DNA of 64,000 nucleotides from NCBI RefSeq assembly GCF_046237015.1, contig NZ_JBJYIN010000012.1, forward strand, positions 62,001-126,000, in the 5' to 3' direction. The notes under the pieces are model-generated. The model did not search any database, was not told the origin of the DNA, and saw only the letters and a list, made by a program, of their open reading frames with translations. Below are positions 37,755-46,653 of this stretch, piece after piece. A program made the position numbers and the translations under genes. This stretch comes from JBJYIN01 sp046237015. Lineage in GTDB: Bacteria > Pseudomonadota > Gammaproteobacteria > Enterobacterales > Enterobacteriaceae. The first letter of the stretch is position 1. The number at the start of each line of letters is the position of its first letter.

Positions 37755-38471
37755 ATGTTTGATTGGATTGTTGATCCGAATGCCTGGTTAGCGCTAGGGA
37801 CGCTAACTATTCTGGAAATTGTTCTTGGCATCGACAACATTATCTTCCTGTCGTTGGTTGTTTCTAAACTACCGAAAGCCCAACAAAATAAAGCACGCCG
37901 TATCGGCCTGATGGGTGCCATGCTGATGCGTTTGGGGCTATTAGCTTCAATCGCCTGGGTTGTCCGCCTGACCAATCCTTTATTTACCGTAATGGGCAAT
38001 GATATTTCACTGCGCGATCTGATCCTGTTTTTCGGAGGATTGTTCCTAATCTGGAAATCAAGCAAGGAAATTCATGAAACCGTAGAGGGAAGCTCAGAAG
38101 AGCACGTCTCACAGGTACACTCTTTCTTCGGCGCTATCGTGCAAATCATGCTGTTAGATATTATTTTCAGCCTGGATTCTGTAATTACAGCAGTAGGGCT
38201 TTCCGATCATCTGTTTATTATGATGGCTGCGGTGGTTATCGCGGTTGGTGTCATGATGTTCTCTGCCCGCGCCATCGGAGAATTTGTTGATCGTCATCCG
38301 TCTGTCAAAATGTTGGCGCTGTCATTCCTGATCCTGGTAGGTTTTACGCTGATCCTGGAAAGCTTCGACATTCATGTACCGAAAGGTTACATCTATTTTG
38401 CCATGTTCTTCTCTATGTCGGTTGAAGCACTCAACCTGCTACGTGGTAAGAAAGCGAAAACCACAGATTAA
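37755..38471 (+). CDS. ygdQ: TerC-family inner-membrane protein YgdQ
   Basis: This is a TerC/Alx-family polytopic membrane protein, the family linked to metal-ion (manganese, tellurium) handling; the specific role of YgdQ is not settled. It has seven hydrophobic helices. The conserved acidic motifs EIVLGIDNIIFLSL (helix 1-2) and DIIFSLDSVITAVGLSDH (middle) include the family's membrane-embedded Asp residues. Length is 238 residues, as in E. coli (237). It follows mutH by 115 bases, with its own promoter candidate. I found no yybP-ykoY-type riboswitch in that spacer. Confidence 0.93.
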   Translation: MFDWIVDPNAWLALGTLTILEIVLGIDNIIFLSLVVSKLPKAQQNKARRIGLMGAMLMRLGLLASIAWVVRLTNPLFTVMGNDISLRDLILFFGGLFLIWKSSKEIHETVEGSSEEHVSQVHSFFGAIVQIMLLDIIFSLDSVITAVGLSDHLFIMMAAVVIAVGVMMFSARAIGEFVDRHPSVKMLALSFLILVGFTLILESFDIHVPKGYIYFAMFFSMSVEALNLLRGKKAKTTD

Positions 38472-38740
38472 ATTCGGCGGGTTAACATCCTCTTTCGTGC
38501 CTGCCTATCATTGGCGGGCACAAGAAAAAAGAACACAGTCAGGAACGAACTCCCCTCAACCACGTTGGGATAATGTAATTTAATCCTTCGCTCTGACACA
38601 TCGTCTTGCGCACCGTAACCAAAATTAACCATTGCCGTATTAATTTTTTCCATTATTCCTACTTAACCTCTAGAGACTCTTTGCTAGACTCACCTCATCA
38701 CCTTCAGTTTTTTTGTTGTCTAAAACAGGTAAATAATGAG

Positions 38741-38959
38741 ATGAAAGTACGGTTAAAACTGGCAGTAACACTGGCTTTAGTATTCACGCTTTGTGGGTGT
38801 TCCAGCCAGTATGTCATGGCAACAAAAGAAGGTCAGATGATATTAACCCAAAACAAACCAGTATTAGATAAAGACACTGGAATGCTCAGTTACATTGATG
38901 AGCAAGGTAATGAAAAACAGATTAACAGCGATAATATTTCCCAGATTATCGCTCGCTAA
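38741..38959 (+). CDS. ygdR: YgdI/YgdR-family lipoprotein YgdR
   Basis: This is a 72-residue lipoprotein with a basic start (MKVRLKLAV), a hydrophobic stretch and the lipobox LCGC at residues 16-19. The mature DUF903 domain begins SSQYVMATKEGQ and ends in DNISQIIAR. The ATG at 38741 is the first that places the signal peptide correctly; the ATG at 38735 is out of frame. It lies between ygdQ and tas, as in E. coli. It is a paralogue of the partial gene at 1-153. Function unknown. Confidence 0.92.
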   Translation: MKVRLKLAVTLALVFTLCGCSSQYVMATKEGQMILTQNKPVLDKDTGMLSYIDEQGNEKQINSDNISQIIAR

Positions 38960-39226
38960 TGAAGAGATACGTCGTCCCCGGCAGACCAACGTCTTCAACA
39001 ATCAGAGAGTAAAGAGACTTCCCCACATCGCACAGCTTCGTTATAGTCAAATTCAGGTGTGTCATCCCAAATCATCTCTCGTTGCAGGAAAGCGACAACG
39101 ACGTTTGCTGTAGCCCTTAAAGGCGAGCCCATAAGTTGGCAGAGTCCCAAAGCCAACGTATCTGCAATGAGAAATGGATGGGATGGTTATACGCCTGCTA
39201 TTTTCAGACATACAAGGAAGCTGGCA

Positions 39227-40267
39227 ATGCAATATCACCGTATTCCCCATAGCTCTTTAGAAGTCAGTGTGCTGGGCCTTGGCACGATGACCTTTGGCGA
39301 ACAAAATAGTGAAGCCGAAGCGCACGCACAATTGGATCACGCCATTGCCGCAGGTGTTAACCTGATTGATACAGCAGAAATGTACCCTGTTCCACCACGT
39401 CCGGAAACCCAGGGGCTAACCGAAAGCTACATTGGTTCGTGGCTGAAATCCCGAGGTGGGCGCGAGAAGCTCATTATCGCGAGTAAGGTTGCTGGCCCCG
39501 TGCGTGGTAACGATAGTGCGATACGTCATCAGCAGGCATTGGATCGTAAGAACATCCGCGATGCACTGGATGCCAGTCTGACGCGCCTGAACACCGATTA
39601 CATCGATTTATACCAACTACATTGGCCACAGCGTCAAACCAACTGCTTTGGTAAGTTGTCATATCAATATACCGAGGACAAACCAGCGGTCACTTTGTTA
39701 GAAACGCTGGAAGCTTTAAATGAACAGGTCAGAGCAGGTAAAATCCGCTACGTCGGCGTGTCCAATGAAACACCATGGGGCGTGATGCGCTATCTGCATC
39801 TGGCTGAAAAACACGACCTGCCGCGCATTGTGTCAATTCAAAATCCGTACAGCTTGCTCAACCGAAGTTTTGAAGTGGGACTGGCAGAAATCAGTCAGTA
39901 CGAAGGGATTGAATTACTGGCGTACTCGTCGCTGGCTTTCGGAACGCTGACGGGAAAATACCTCAATGGTGCCAAACCAGCAGGAGCTCGTCATACCCTT
40001 TACAGCCGTTTCACACGCTATACCGCACCTCATGCTCAACAGGCGACTGCCGAATATGTCGCACTGGCGCAGAAACATGGTTTAGACCCTGCACAAATGG
40101 CGCTGGCATTTGTTCGTCAGCAACCGTTTGTTGCAACAACACTATTGGGTGCCACATCGGTCGATCAGCTCAAGATTAATCTGGCAAGCCAGGAGCTAAC
40201 GCTAAGCCGTGAGATTCTTGATGAACTGGAAGCTATTCACCGCCGATTTACGTTCCCGGCACCTTAA
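39227..40267 (+). CDS. tas: aldo-keto reductase Tas
   Basis: Tas is an NADPH-dependent aldo-keto reductase-fold protein; in E. coli it suppresses tyrosine auxotrophy in starved cells, but its physiological substrate is unknown. The TIM-barrel family markers are present: the D-x4-Y catalytic pair in NLIDTAEMYPVPPRPETQ, SKVAGP, and the cofactor-binding SLLNRSFEVGLAE. The start at 39227 (MQYHRIPHSSLEV) has AAGGAAG seven bases upstream and matches E. coli from residue 1, giving 346 residues. A longer frame from 39059 has no homologous extension. Confidence 0.95.
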   Translation: MQYHRIPHSSLEVSVLGLGTMTFGEQNSEAEAHAQLDHAIAAGVNLIDTAEMYPVPPRPETQGLTESYIGSWLKSRGGREKLIIASKVAGPVRGNDSAIRHQQALDRKNIRDALDASLTRLNTDYIDLYQLHWPQRQTNCFGKLSYQYTEDKPAVTLLETLEALNEQVRAGKIRYVGVSNETPWGVMRYLHLAEKHDLPRIVSIQNPYSLLNRSFEVGLAEISQYEGIELLAYSSLAFGTLTGKYLNGAKPAGARHTLYSRFTRYTAPHAQQATAEYVALAQKHGLDPAQMALAFVRQQPFVATTLLGATSVDQLKINLASQELTLSREILDELEAIHRRFTFPAP

Positions 40268-40275
40268 TCCCCCCA

Positions 40276-40310
40276 TAAACGCCTCACCCGTTGCGGGTGA
40301 GGCGTTTATT
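40276..40310 (+). terminator. terminator after tas
   Basis: TAAACGCCTCACCCG and its full complement are separated by two bases, giving a 15-bp stem, followed by TTATTATT. Its symmetry would also allow it to stop the leftward dcuC transcript. Confidence 0.85.
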
Positions 40311-40387
40311 ATTACCATTGGTTACGACAGTTGGTTACTACACTTGCCGTACTTCGTTATTGGTGTCTTTCCTCTGGTTAAACGTCA

Positions 40388-41755
40388 TCATCCCAGATAA
40401 ATAAACGTCATAACGAGATTAACGACTGCTGCAACCGCCATCGGAATCGCAGTACGTTTGACAATCTGGAACGGCGATACGTTGGCAATCCCTGCTATTG
40501 CGACTATTGCGGCAGTAATGGGCGATACCGTTCGGCCAAAGCTGGTCATAATTTGCATTGGCAGAATGAGTGTCACCACATCTACTTTCAGGAACAGCGC
40601 TATTTTTGGTGTTAACGCGGCGAAAGAAAAGAAAGCCGCATTACCCGACCCCATCAAAAACGCCGCCAGTGCGAGAATAATGCTCATAACGATAATCATC
40701 GCGGCGACACCGAAACCTGCATCCTGCGCTGCGCTGATCAACGTATCCACCGCGCCGACTTTCAACAAGCCATTAGCGAACACTTCACCGCAGACAATCA
40801 GCGAAACCACCAGCACAAATTGTTTACCCATTCCTTCAAAAAACAGCATAAAGCTGTCCATCACCGCTTTTGCACTTCTCAAACGCACATATTCAAACAG
40901 TAGCGCCACAACGGTGCTGATGATCATCGCAGTGGTAACATCCATTTTGATGCTGGAATGGAAAATAGGGCTAAAACCAATAATCAGAACCAATGGCACA
41001 ACCGGAAGTAATGCATAAACCAAGGGTGGCCGACTGTGATCGTTATGATCGATCTTGTCTAACGTGTCCTGATTAAACACAAAACCTTCCCGTTTATCCC
41101 ACCAACGTTGCGCCACAAAATGCGCTACGGCTACCGCCAGAATGATAGGGATAGTCACCGGCAACTGGTGCTGGACAAAATAGACCGCAGGATCGATACC
41201 TGCCGTTTTGGCCGCCATAATCACGTTACCCGAGCCAGGCCCATGATCGATAAACTGACAGGAACCGATCACCGCCAGTGCTGACAGCGGACTCACGCCA
41301 GTACGAATCAGAATAGGATACATCGTCACCATCAACAACATACCAAGACCGGCATGGCTGGGAATGAAAATCACCAGTACCTGAGTCACAAAAAATGAGA
41401 CCACCAGCAATAAATAGGGAGAACGTACTGACTTCAGCGGCCTTTCAAAGACGGCAAACAACGCCTTGCTCGCCCCCACATGGTCCATATAACGTGAAAA
41501 ACCGGCAATGGCCATCAACGTCAGCCCCAGTCCGGCCAAACGTGAACTTAACAGATCGCTGAATACCTTGAAGATATCGAAAAACTCAAAATTCGTTGTG
41601 GTTTTTTCCGGCAGCAACGGAGAAATATCAAACGCTACCGTTAATCCCATGAGTAACAATCCCCCCAGCAACAGAACCGGCTGGGGTTTATATCCTTTCG
41701 CCAACATATAGATGACCAGAGCGGTCACCAATAATGCAAGAATGACACCGAGCAT
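40388..41755 (-). CDS. DcuC-family C4-dicarboxylate transporter
   Basis: This 455-residue protein has about 12 hydrophobic helices and aligns in my reading with E. coli DcuC, which exchanges or exports fumarate, succinate and aspartate. Family segments are FIPSHAGLGMLLMVTMYP, SCQFIDHGPGSGNV, and PMQIMTSFGRTVSPITAA. The start has AGGAA five bases upstream. It is 140 bases downstream of the MetC-like gene and probably co-transcribed, although a palindromic repeat lies between them. Divergent from this pair are a fumarase-superfamily lyase and an MmgE/PrpD protein. A C4-acid carrier fits export or uptake of the fumarate or substrate of that cluster. A dedicated role, instead of general fumarate respiration, is inferred. 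Confidence 0.85.
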   Translation of the reverse strand: MLGVILALLVTALVIYMLAKGYKPQPVLLLGGLLLMGLTVAFDISPLLPEKTTTNFEFFDIFKVFSDLLSSRLAGLGLTLMAIAGFSRYMDHVGASKALFAVFERPLKSVRSPYLLLVVSFFVTQVLVIFIPSHAGLGMLLMVTMYPILIRTGVSPLSALAVIGSCQFIDHGPGSGNVIMAAKTAGIDPAVYFVQHQLPVTIPIILAVAVAHFVAQRWWDKREGFVFNQDTLDKIDHNDHSRPPLVYALLPVVPLVLIIGFSPIFHSSIKMDVTTAMIISTVVALLFEYVRLRSAKAVMDSFMLFFEGMGKQFVLVVSLIVCGEVFANGLLKVGAVDTLISAAQDAGFGVAAMIIVMSIILALAAFLMGSGNAAFFSFAALTPKIALFLKVDVVTLILPMQIMTSFGRTVSPITAAIVAIAGIANVSPFQIVKRTAIPMAVAAVVNLVMTFIYLG

Positions 41756-41790
41756 AACGTTTCCTCATCTCAACAGAACTGAACACCGTC

Positions 41791-41854
41791 TATACCCGTC
41801 ATATTTCGAGCTGCATCCACGTCGCTTTTATGCAGCTCGAATGACCAAGGTATA
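41791..41854. repeat. complete palindromic intergenic repeat
   Basis: Arms 41791-41815 (TATACC...TCGAGCTGCA) and 41831-41854 (its imperfect complement) flank a 15-base loop. The outer TATACC/GGTATA and inner TCGAGCTGCA/TGCAGCTCGA are perfect. I recall such elements as widespread in Pectobacterium, Serratia and Yersinia genomes. A half copy is at 2961-2984. As RNA it would form a hairpin between the MetC-like gene and dcuC. Confidence 0.8.
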
Positions 41855-41895
41855 TACAGGCGTAGGAAGGAAAAACTCCCTTACGCCAGTGAAAA

Positions 41896-43068
41896 TCAGG
41901 CGTTCAACGCCCGGATCCCTTGTTGCAGATCGGCCAGCAGATCATTCACATCCTCCAACCCAATGTGGAAACGAATAAACTGCCCATGCTGGCTCCAGTC
42001 CGTCGCCGTACGAGCGCCGTTGACATTGGCTGGTAATACTAAACTTTCAAATCCTCCCCATGACGCCCCGATACCAAACAACGTCAAGGCATCAATAAAG
42101 GCCTCTGCGTGAGCCTGGGTATATTGAGATTTCAGCTCGATGGTCAACAAACCATTCGCTCCCTTGCAATCACGTTGATAGAGCTCATACCGTGGATGAT
42201 CTTCCAACCCTGGGAAATACACTTTTTCAACTTCAGGACGCTGTTGTAGCCACTTCGCTACCGTCAACGCACTCTGTCCGTGAACAGAAAGTCGGGCACC
42301 GAGGGTCCTCATGCCGCGAAGAACTAACGAAACATCATCTGGGCTACATGCTTGCCCAATGGCTTCAGGCAGATCGCCAATCTGTTTCCATGCGGCTTCC
42401 GTCGCAACCATGATGCCCATCATCACATCGGAATGGCCGCACAGGTATTTGGTGGCAGCGATAACAGAAACATCAGCCCCTAACGCCAGCGGGTTATACA
42501 ACCATGCCGAGCCCCAGGTGTTATCTACTGCGACTGGAATACCGCGAGCATGGGCAATACGACAAATCTCTGGCAGATCCAGCATTTCATACAGCAAAGA
42601 TCCTGGGGATTCAGCAAACACCAGTTGTGTTTCCGGGCGCAATTTTTCTTCAAAATCACTACCATCGGTTTTGAAAAAGTCATAACTGATTTTGTTTGGC
42701 TGTAAAAAGAGTTTGGCAATTTTACGAACAGGCTCATAAACAGAATCAGCGAACAATACGTGGCCACCAGCGTGGGCATAGCCCATAATGGTTACTGCGA
42801 TAGCGGCCAGCCCGGTTGAAAATAACTGGGCGCGATAGCCACCTTCCAATTCAGTCACAAGCGATTCAAGTGCAAAGGTCGTCTCCGTACCGCGGGCTCC
42901 GTAGCTGAGCAAGCGTTCAGTTTCTCTACGGTTACGCACATCTCGCCAAGTCGAAAGGGAATCAAAAAGAATCGTACTGGCTCTCATTACGGGTGGGTTG
43001 ACCGGACCAATGCTACGGGACTGTCCTCTACCGCCGTGAATAAGTCGGGTTTTAGGCTGTTGGCTCAT
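41896..43068 (-). CDS. MetC-like PLP-dependent C-S lyase (cystathionine beta-lyase family)
   Basis: The protein is a 390-residue Cys/Met-metabolism PLP enzyme. It has the PLP-binding ATKYLCGHSD with its Lys, VDNTWGSAWLYNP, SYGARGTETTFALE, and the C-terminal IRFHIGLEDVNDLLADL. It resembles MetC, which cleaves cystathionine to homocysteine, but is clearly diverged from E. coli MetC, so it may be a paralogue acting on another cysteine thioether. The start at 43068 has GAGGAG about nine bases upstream; a 12-residue longer frame has no family support. It is divergent from the fumarase-superfamily lyase and ahead of dcuC. The context suggests handling of a sulfur-containing product or substrate of the cluster. 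Plain methionine-pathway MetC activity remains possible. Confidence 0.82.
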   Translation of the reverse strand: MSQQPKTRLIHGGRGQSRSIGPVNPPVMRASTILFDSLSTWRDVRNRRETERLLSYGARGTETTFALESLVTELEGGYRAQLFSTGLAAIAVTIMGYAHAGGHVLFADSVYEPVRKIAKLFLQPNKISYDFFKTDGSDFEEKLRPETQLVFAESPGSLLYEMLDLPEICRIAHARGIPVAVDNTWGSAWLYNPLALGADVSVIAATKYLCGHSDVMMGIMVATEAAWKQIGDLPEAIGQACSPDDVSLVLRGMRTLGARLSVHGQSALTVAKWLQQRPEVEKVYFPGLEDHPRYELYQRDCKGANGLLTIELKSQYTQAHAEAFIDALTLFGIGASWGGFESLVLPANVNGARTATDWSQHGQFIRFHIGLEDVNDLLADLQQGIRALNA

Positions 43069-43653
43069 TATTATTTTCTCCTCGATATACAGTATTTTTT
43101 GCATATTGAGTCATCACCCGGTTTTGAAAATTGTTATAAAAAAGCAAAAGAAATACTCTGGCACCTAAAAAGTGCTTTTAATTATTTTCAAACCAGAAAT
43201 GATTCAATATATCCAGACTATCTATTTTGAACCTACCACTGAATAATTCGATTAAAAACCGGGTGAAAACAAAATATAGATCCTCGTCGCAATTTAAAAC
43301 ATTAATTAAATTAAACGACATTAAAGAACAGCTTATGATTATATTTAATTAAATAAAAAACAATGAGTTACACAAAACCAAAAACAAATAAACAACATTA
43401 AATTCACAGTAAAATCAACAACCAGCCATACAAAAAACAAATATTAGATATTTTAAAAAACACTCCAATATTACTAATGTAATATCACTAACCAAGGTCT
43501 TGATCATCTTTCATTATTATTAGAAACTAAATTCAACATGGATATATAACTCCATCAAAAACCATAAGCCTTTCATATATTAGCAATGCGTATTTCGGTG
43601 AATGCTTTCACCGATCTGTTTTTTAAACGAATCCATTATCAGGAGATAAAAGT
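43069..43653. promoter_or_regulatory. divergent AT-rich control region with inverted repeats
   Basis: The 585-base spacer between the MetC-like gene and the lyase gene is very AT-rich and carries no supportable gene. A 12-bp inverted repeat, TCACCCGGTTTT (43114-43125) and AAAACCGGGTGA (43255-43266), spans 153 bp near the MetC side. A separate palindrome, TCGGTGAA-TGCT-TTCACCGA (43595-43614), lies 40 bases before the lyase start, and TTTTTT follows it. These are candidate operators for the cluster's LysR regulator, or in the second case an attenuator stem. Confidence 0.5.
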
Positions 43654-45021
43654 ATGTCTACGAGCGTTTTTGATTCTGTCCTGCTAAAAAATTTATGGTC
43701 CACGGAAGAAATGCGTCAGGTTTTTTCTGATGATGTACGTATGCAAATGTGGCTGGACTATGAAGCCGCACTCGCTATCGAACAGGCTCAACTGGGAATC
43801 ATCCCTCAGGAAGCTGCTGATGAAATTGTCGCCTGCGCAAAAATTGAACGCATGGACATGAATTTCATCCTTGAACAAGTGCGCCTGACCAAGCATCCCT
43901 TGGTACCGACAATTCGTGGCCTCGAACACGCCTGTGGCAATGGTTTCGGCGAATATGTGCATTTTGGGCCCACCACGCAAGACGTGATGGATACCGGGAT
44001 GGTGCTACAGTTTAAAATGGCGCAAAACATCTTTCTGCGCGACCTGAAGATCATTGGTCGTTCTCTACTGACGCTATCGGAACAGCACCGTAATACGTCC
44101 ATGGCGGGACGGACGTTGGCTCTACAGGCCATTCCTATCACATTCGGCCACAAAACGGCGATTTGGCTGGCAGAACTGATGCGCCATCATGAACGATTGG
44201 TTCAATTGGCTCCACGTCTGTTTGTCGGCAGCGTTGTCGGTGCCGTAGGAACAAAAGCATCGTTCGGTGAACAGGCTGATGAACTGGAAAAACGCGTACT
44301 GTCACGTCTGGGTTTGGGCGTTCCAGAAATCTCCTGGCAACCTGCTCGTGACCGCTTCTGCGAATATGGCATGGTGCTCGGAATGATCTCCGCAACGCTA
44401 GGTAAAATCGCGAATGAAATCCTGCTATTAGCACACAATGAATTTGATGAAGTGGCTGAGCCCTTCGATAAAGGGCAAGTTGGCTCTTCCACGATGCCGC
44501 ATAAACGTAACCCGGCCATTACCGAAAACGCGTCATGCGTTAGTAACACACTGAAAGGCAACGTCTCCATTTTGCTTGATTTGATGAAACATCAGCACGA
44601 ACGTGATGGCGCTATCTGGAAAATGGAATGGAAAGTTCTGCCAGAAATCTGCCTGATGCTCTCGGTGATTATGGATAACATGAAGTTCACGCTGTCTGGA
44701 TTGATCGTGAAAAAGGACAAGATGCGGAAAAATCTCGATCTTCTCGGCGGCTTTATGCTGGCAGAACGCGTCATGTTTGCCCTATCAGAAAAAGTAGGCA
44801 AACAAACCGCTCATGAGCTGGTATATGAAGCGTCAATGCATGGTCTGGAAGAGGGGGGCACCTTTGCTCAGGCGCTCTCTGAAGATAAACGAATCCAGGA
44901 GGTACTGACACAACAAGAATTGGACGCCGTTCTGGATCCGACCACTTATGTCGGCAATGCACCGGAACAAATCGATCATCTCGTCGCTCAGGTGAAAGCC
45001 AGCGGTTGGTTAGACAAATAA
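43654..45021 (+). CDS. fumarase/aspartase-superfamily lyase (adenylosuccinate lyase-like)
   Basis: This 455-residue protein belongs to the superfamily that eliminates fumarate, or cycloisomerises, by anti beta-elimination. Three conserved regions are visible: HFGPTTQDVMDTG (residues about 103-115), the LALQAIPITFGHK region, and the flexible signature loop GSSTMPHKRNP starting at G277 with catalytic Ser278 or Ser279. It resembles the adenylosuccinate-lyase/3-carboxymuconate-cycloisomerase branch, but it is not E. coli-type PurB and lies outside any purine context. AGGAGA is nine bases before the ATG. It is followed by an MmgE/PrpD gene and divergent from a MetC-like lyase and a DcuC carrier. 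A substrate of the type X-CH(COOH)CH2COOH, releasing fumarate, is inferred. Automated tools may call it a carboxymuconate cycloisomerase; no protocatechuate genes are near. Confidence 0.85.
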   Translation: MSTSVFDSVLLKNLWSTEEMRQVFSDDVRMQMWLDYEAALAIEQAQLGIIPQEAADEIVACAKIERMDMNFILEQVRLTKHPLVPTIRGLEHACGNGFGEYVHFGPTTQDVMDTGMVLQFKMAQNIFLRDLKIIGRSLLTLSEQHRNTSMAGRTLALQAIPITFGHKTAIWLAELMRHHERLVQLAPRLFVGSVVGAVGTKASFGEQADELEKRVLSRLGLGVPEISWQPARDRFCEYGMVLGMISATLGKIANEILLLAHNEFDEVAEPFDKGQVGSSTMPHKRNPAITENASCVSNTLKGNVSILLDLMKHQHERDGAIWKMEWKVLPEICLMLSVIMDNMKFTLSGLIVKKDKMRKNLDLLGGFMLAERVMFALSEKVGKQTAHELVYEASMHGLEEGGTFAQALSEDKRIQEVLTQQELDAVLDPTTYVGNAPEQIDHLVAQVKASGWLDK

Positions 45022-45067
45022 GTCTTTACGCCTGAATACTCGTTATCCGTGAATTAACGGTTGATCC

Positions 45068-45103
45068 AGGAATAACGGGGCTGTATCCGGCTCCGTTATT
45101 CCT
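45068..45103 (+). repeat. stem-loop between lyase and MmgE/PrpD genes
   Basis: AGGAATAACGG (45068-45078) and CCGTTATTCCT (45093-45103) are perfect 11-base arms with a 14-base loop. No T-run follows, so it may adjust relative expression or protect the upstream message instead of terminating. Confidence 0.55.
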
Positions 45104-45168
45104 CTGCACTCACCCGTCTTGCCACGCGAGCGCCACACGCCCTATCAGGAACATCTGGAACCCGAACC

Positions 45169-46551
45169 ATGACCTACAGCGAACAATTAAGCCAATTCAT
45201 CACCACCCTGAGTTTTGAAAACATTCCGTCCCCTGTCATCGAACGGGCAAAACTACACCTCCTGGATACACTGGGCGTCGCACTGGCGGGATCGATACAA
45301 GAGAACGGCATCAATGGCCGCAACGGTTTAAACGCCATGCCCAACACCGGGGGAAAATGTCACGTCTGGGGAAGCCAGTTCAAACTTTCGCCAGCTTATG
45401 CCGCGTTGGCTAACGGCATTGCTGCTCATGCTCTGGATTTCGATGACACTCATACAGATTCTATTGTCCATGGTAGTGCGGTACTGACGCCGCTAGTCAT
45501 GGCATTAGCGGAAGATCTGGAAATTGACGGGAAATCGCTGTTGACGGCATACATTGCAGGATGGGAAGTCGCCGCCAGAGTAGGTATGGCATCAAAAGGT
45601 GGGTTCCATAAGCGCGGTTTCCATTCTACCGCCATTGGCGGCATCTTCGGCGCCGTTTGCAGCAGCGCATACTTACTCAAATTGACACCACAAGCGTGCG
45701 CACATGCGATAGGTTTGGCCGGAAGCCAGGCTGCCGGAATCGCAGAGTACCTCACCAACAGTTCCGCAGCCAAATGCTTCCATGCAGGTTGGGCCGCCCA
45801 TTCAGGCATACTTTCCGCTTATCTGGCTAACAGTGGGCTAACCGGACCATTGACGCTTTTTGAAGGTCGCTACGGTCTCTATGTTACTCATGGCATACAA
45901 CAAGAAGCCGTTCCACAAGACGTTTGTACTGATTTAGGCCAACGCTGGGAAATGCTGCGCGTATCGATCAAGCCTTACCCATGTTGCCACTTTGCTCATG
46001 CGACCGTAGATTGTGCCAGAATGCTGCGCCAGGATGGTGTGTTGCCTGAAGATATCGAGCACATCCATTGCGTGGTCGATCCCATCGCCGCCGCGTTAAT
46101 CTGTGAACCACCGGAAACCAAATTCGAACCGAATACGCCATATGCCGCCAAATTCAGCCTTCCCTATCTGGTTGCCTCCGGCATGATCGACGATCGTCTT
46201 AACCTGACATCATTTCAGCCACAACAGTTAATCCGCGCCGATGTGAAGGCATTGGCGAAACGCGTGTCTTACCGTTATTGCGAAGCAGGTGAAATCCCCT
46301 TCCCGACTTACTTCCCTGGATTTATCGACGTTACGTTGAAAAACGGCTCGGTTATGACCAAGCGATTGGATATCAATTATGGTAATCCAGAAAATCCAAT
46401 GAAACGTAGCGATGTCGAACAGAAATTCCGGGACAACGCCAGCCATGTTCTGACTGAACAAGCAATAGAAAAAGTAATTGAGTTGGTAGCAAAGATTGAA
46501 CACCAGCCAGTAGCCGAACTCGCCGAATGGCTCACACGCGTAAAACCGTAA
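45169..46551 (+). CDS. MmgE/PrpD family protein
   Basis: The 460-residue protein belongs to the MmgE/PrpD family, whose members are 2-methylcitrate dehydratase, cis-aconitate decarboxylase and iminodisuccinate epimerase. Visible family segments are LLDTLGVALAG near residue 33, ALDFDDTH (about 88-95), and the C-terminal-domain KPYPCCHFAHATVDCARML. No prpB, prpC or prpE gene is nearby, which argues against propionate metabolism. Its partner is a fumarase-superfamily lyase 147 bases upstream on the same strand. An epimerase or racemase supplying the right stereoisomer to that lyase is therefore an attractive inference, by analogy with iminodisuccinate degradation. A dehydratase role is the alternative. 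The ribosome-binding site is weak, so translation may depend on the upstream gene. Confidence 0.85.
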   Translation: MTYSEQLSQFITTLSFENIPSPVIERAKLHLLDTLGVALAGSIQENGINGRNGLNAMPNTGGKCHVWGSQFKLSPAYAALANGIAAHALDFDDTHTDSIVHGSAVLTPLVMALAEDLEIDGKSLLTAYIAGWEVAARVGMASKGGFHKRGFHSTAIGGIFGAVCSSAYLLKLTPQACAHAIGLAGSQAAGIAEYLTNSSAAKCFHAGWAAHSGILSAYLANSGLTGPLTLFEGRYGLYVTHGIQQEAVPQDVCTDLGQRWEMLRVSIKPYPCCHFAHATVDCARMLRQDGVLPEDIEHIHCVVDPIAAALICEPPETKFEPNTPYAAKFSLPYLVASGMIDDRLNLTSFQPQQLIRADVKALAKRVSYRYCEAGEIPFPTYFPGFIDVTLKNGSVMTKRLDINYGNPENPMKRSDVEQKFRDNASHVLTEQAIEKVIELVAKIEHQPVAELAEWLTRVKP

Positions 46552-46594
46552 GACAGCATTCCAACAATAATAAGCAGTTTCCACGATACCCTTT

Positions 46595-46631
46595 GCCCTT
46601 ATCTATTGCTAACCAGGATAAGGGCTTTTTT
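46595..46631 (+). terminator. terminator of the lyase-MmgE operon
   Basis: GCCCTTATC (46595-46603) pairs with GATAAGGGC (46617-46625), followed by six T residues. It ends the rightward transcript before the convergent LysR gene. Confidence 0.88.
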
Positions 46632-46653
46632 ATAACGAAATATCGCTCCGGCA

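Noticed and set aside
38497..38521. A terminator after ygdQ
   Set aside because: GTGCC-TGCC and its partial complement form a stem, but no T-run follows on either strand, so termination cannot be claimed.
40458..41018. A 186-codon open frame on the plus strand
   Set aside because: It is antisense to the DcuC-type carrier. The hydrophobic codon bias of a membrane protein often leaves the opposite strand open.
43654..45021. Assignment of the lyase as 3-carboxy-cis,cis-muconate cycloisomerase (PcaB)
   Set aside because: The superfamily motifs fit, but there are no protocatechuate-pathway genes and the MmgE/PrpD and DcuC neighbours point to another substrate.
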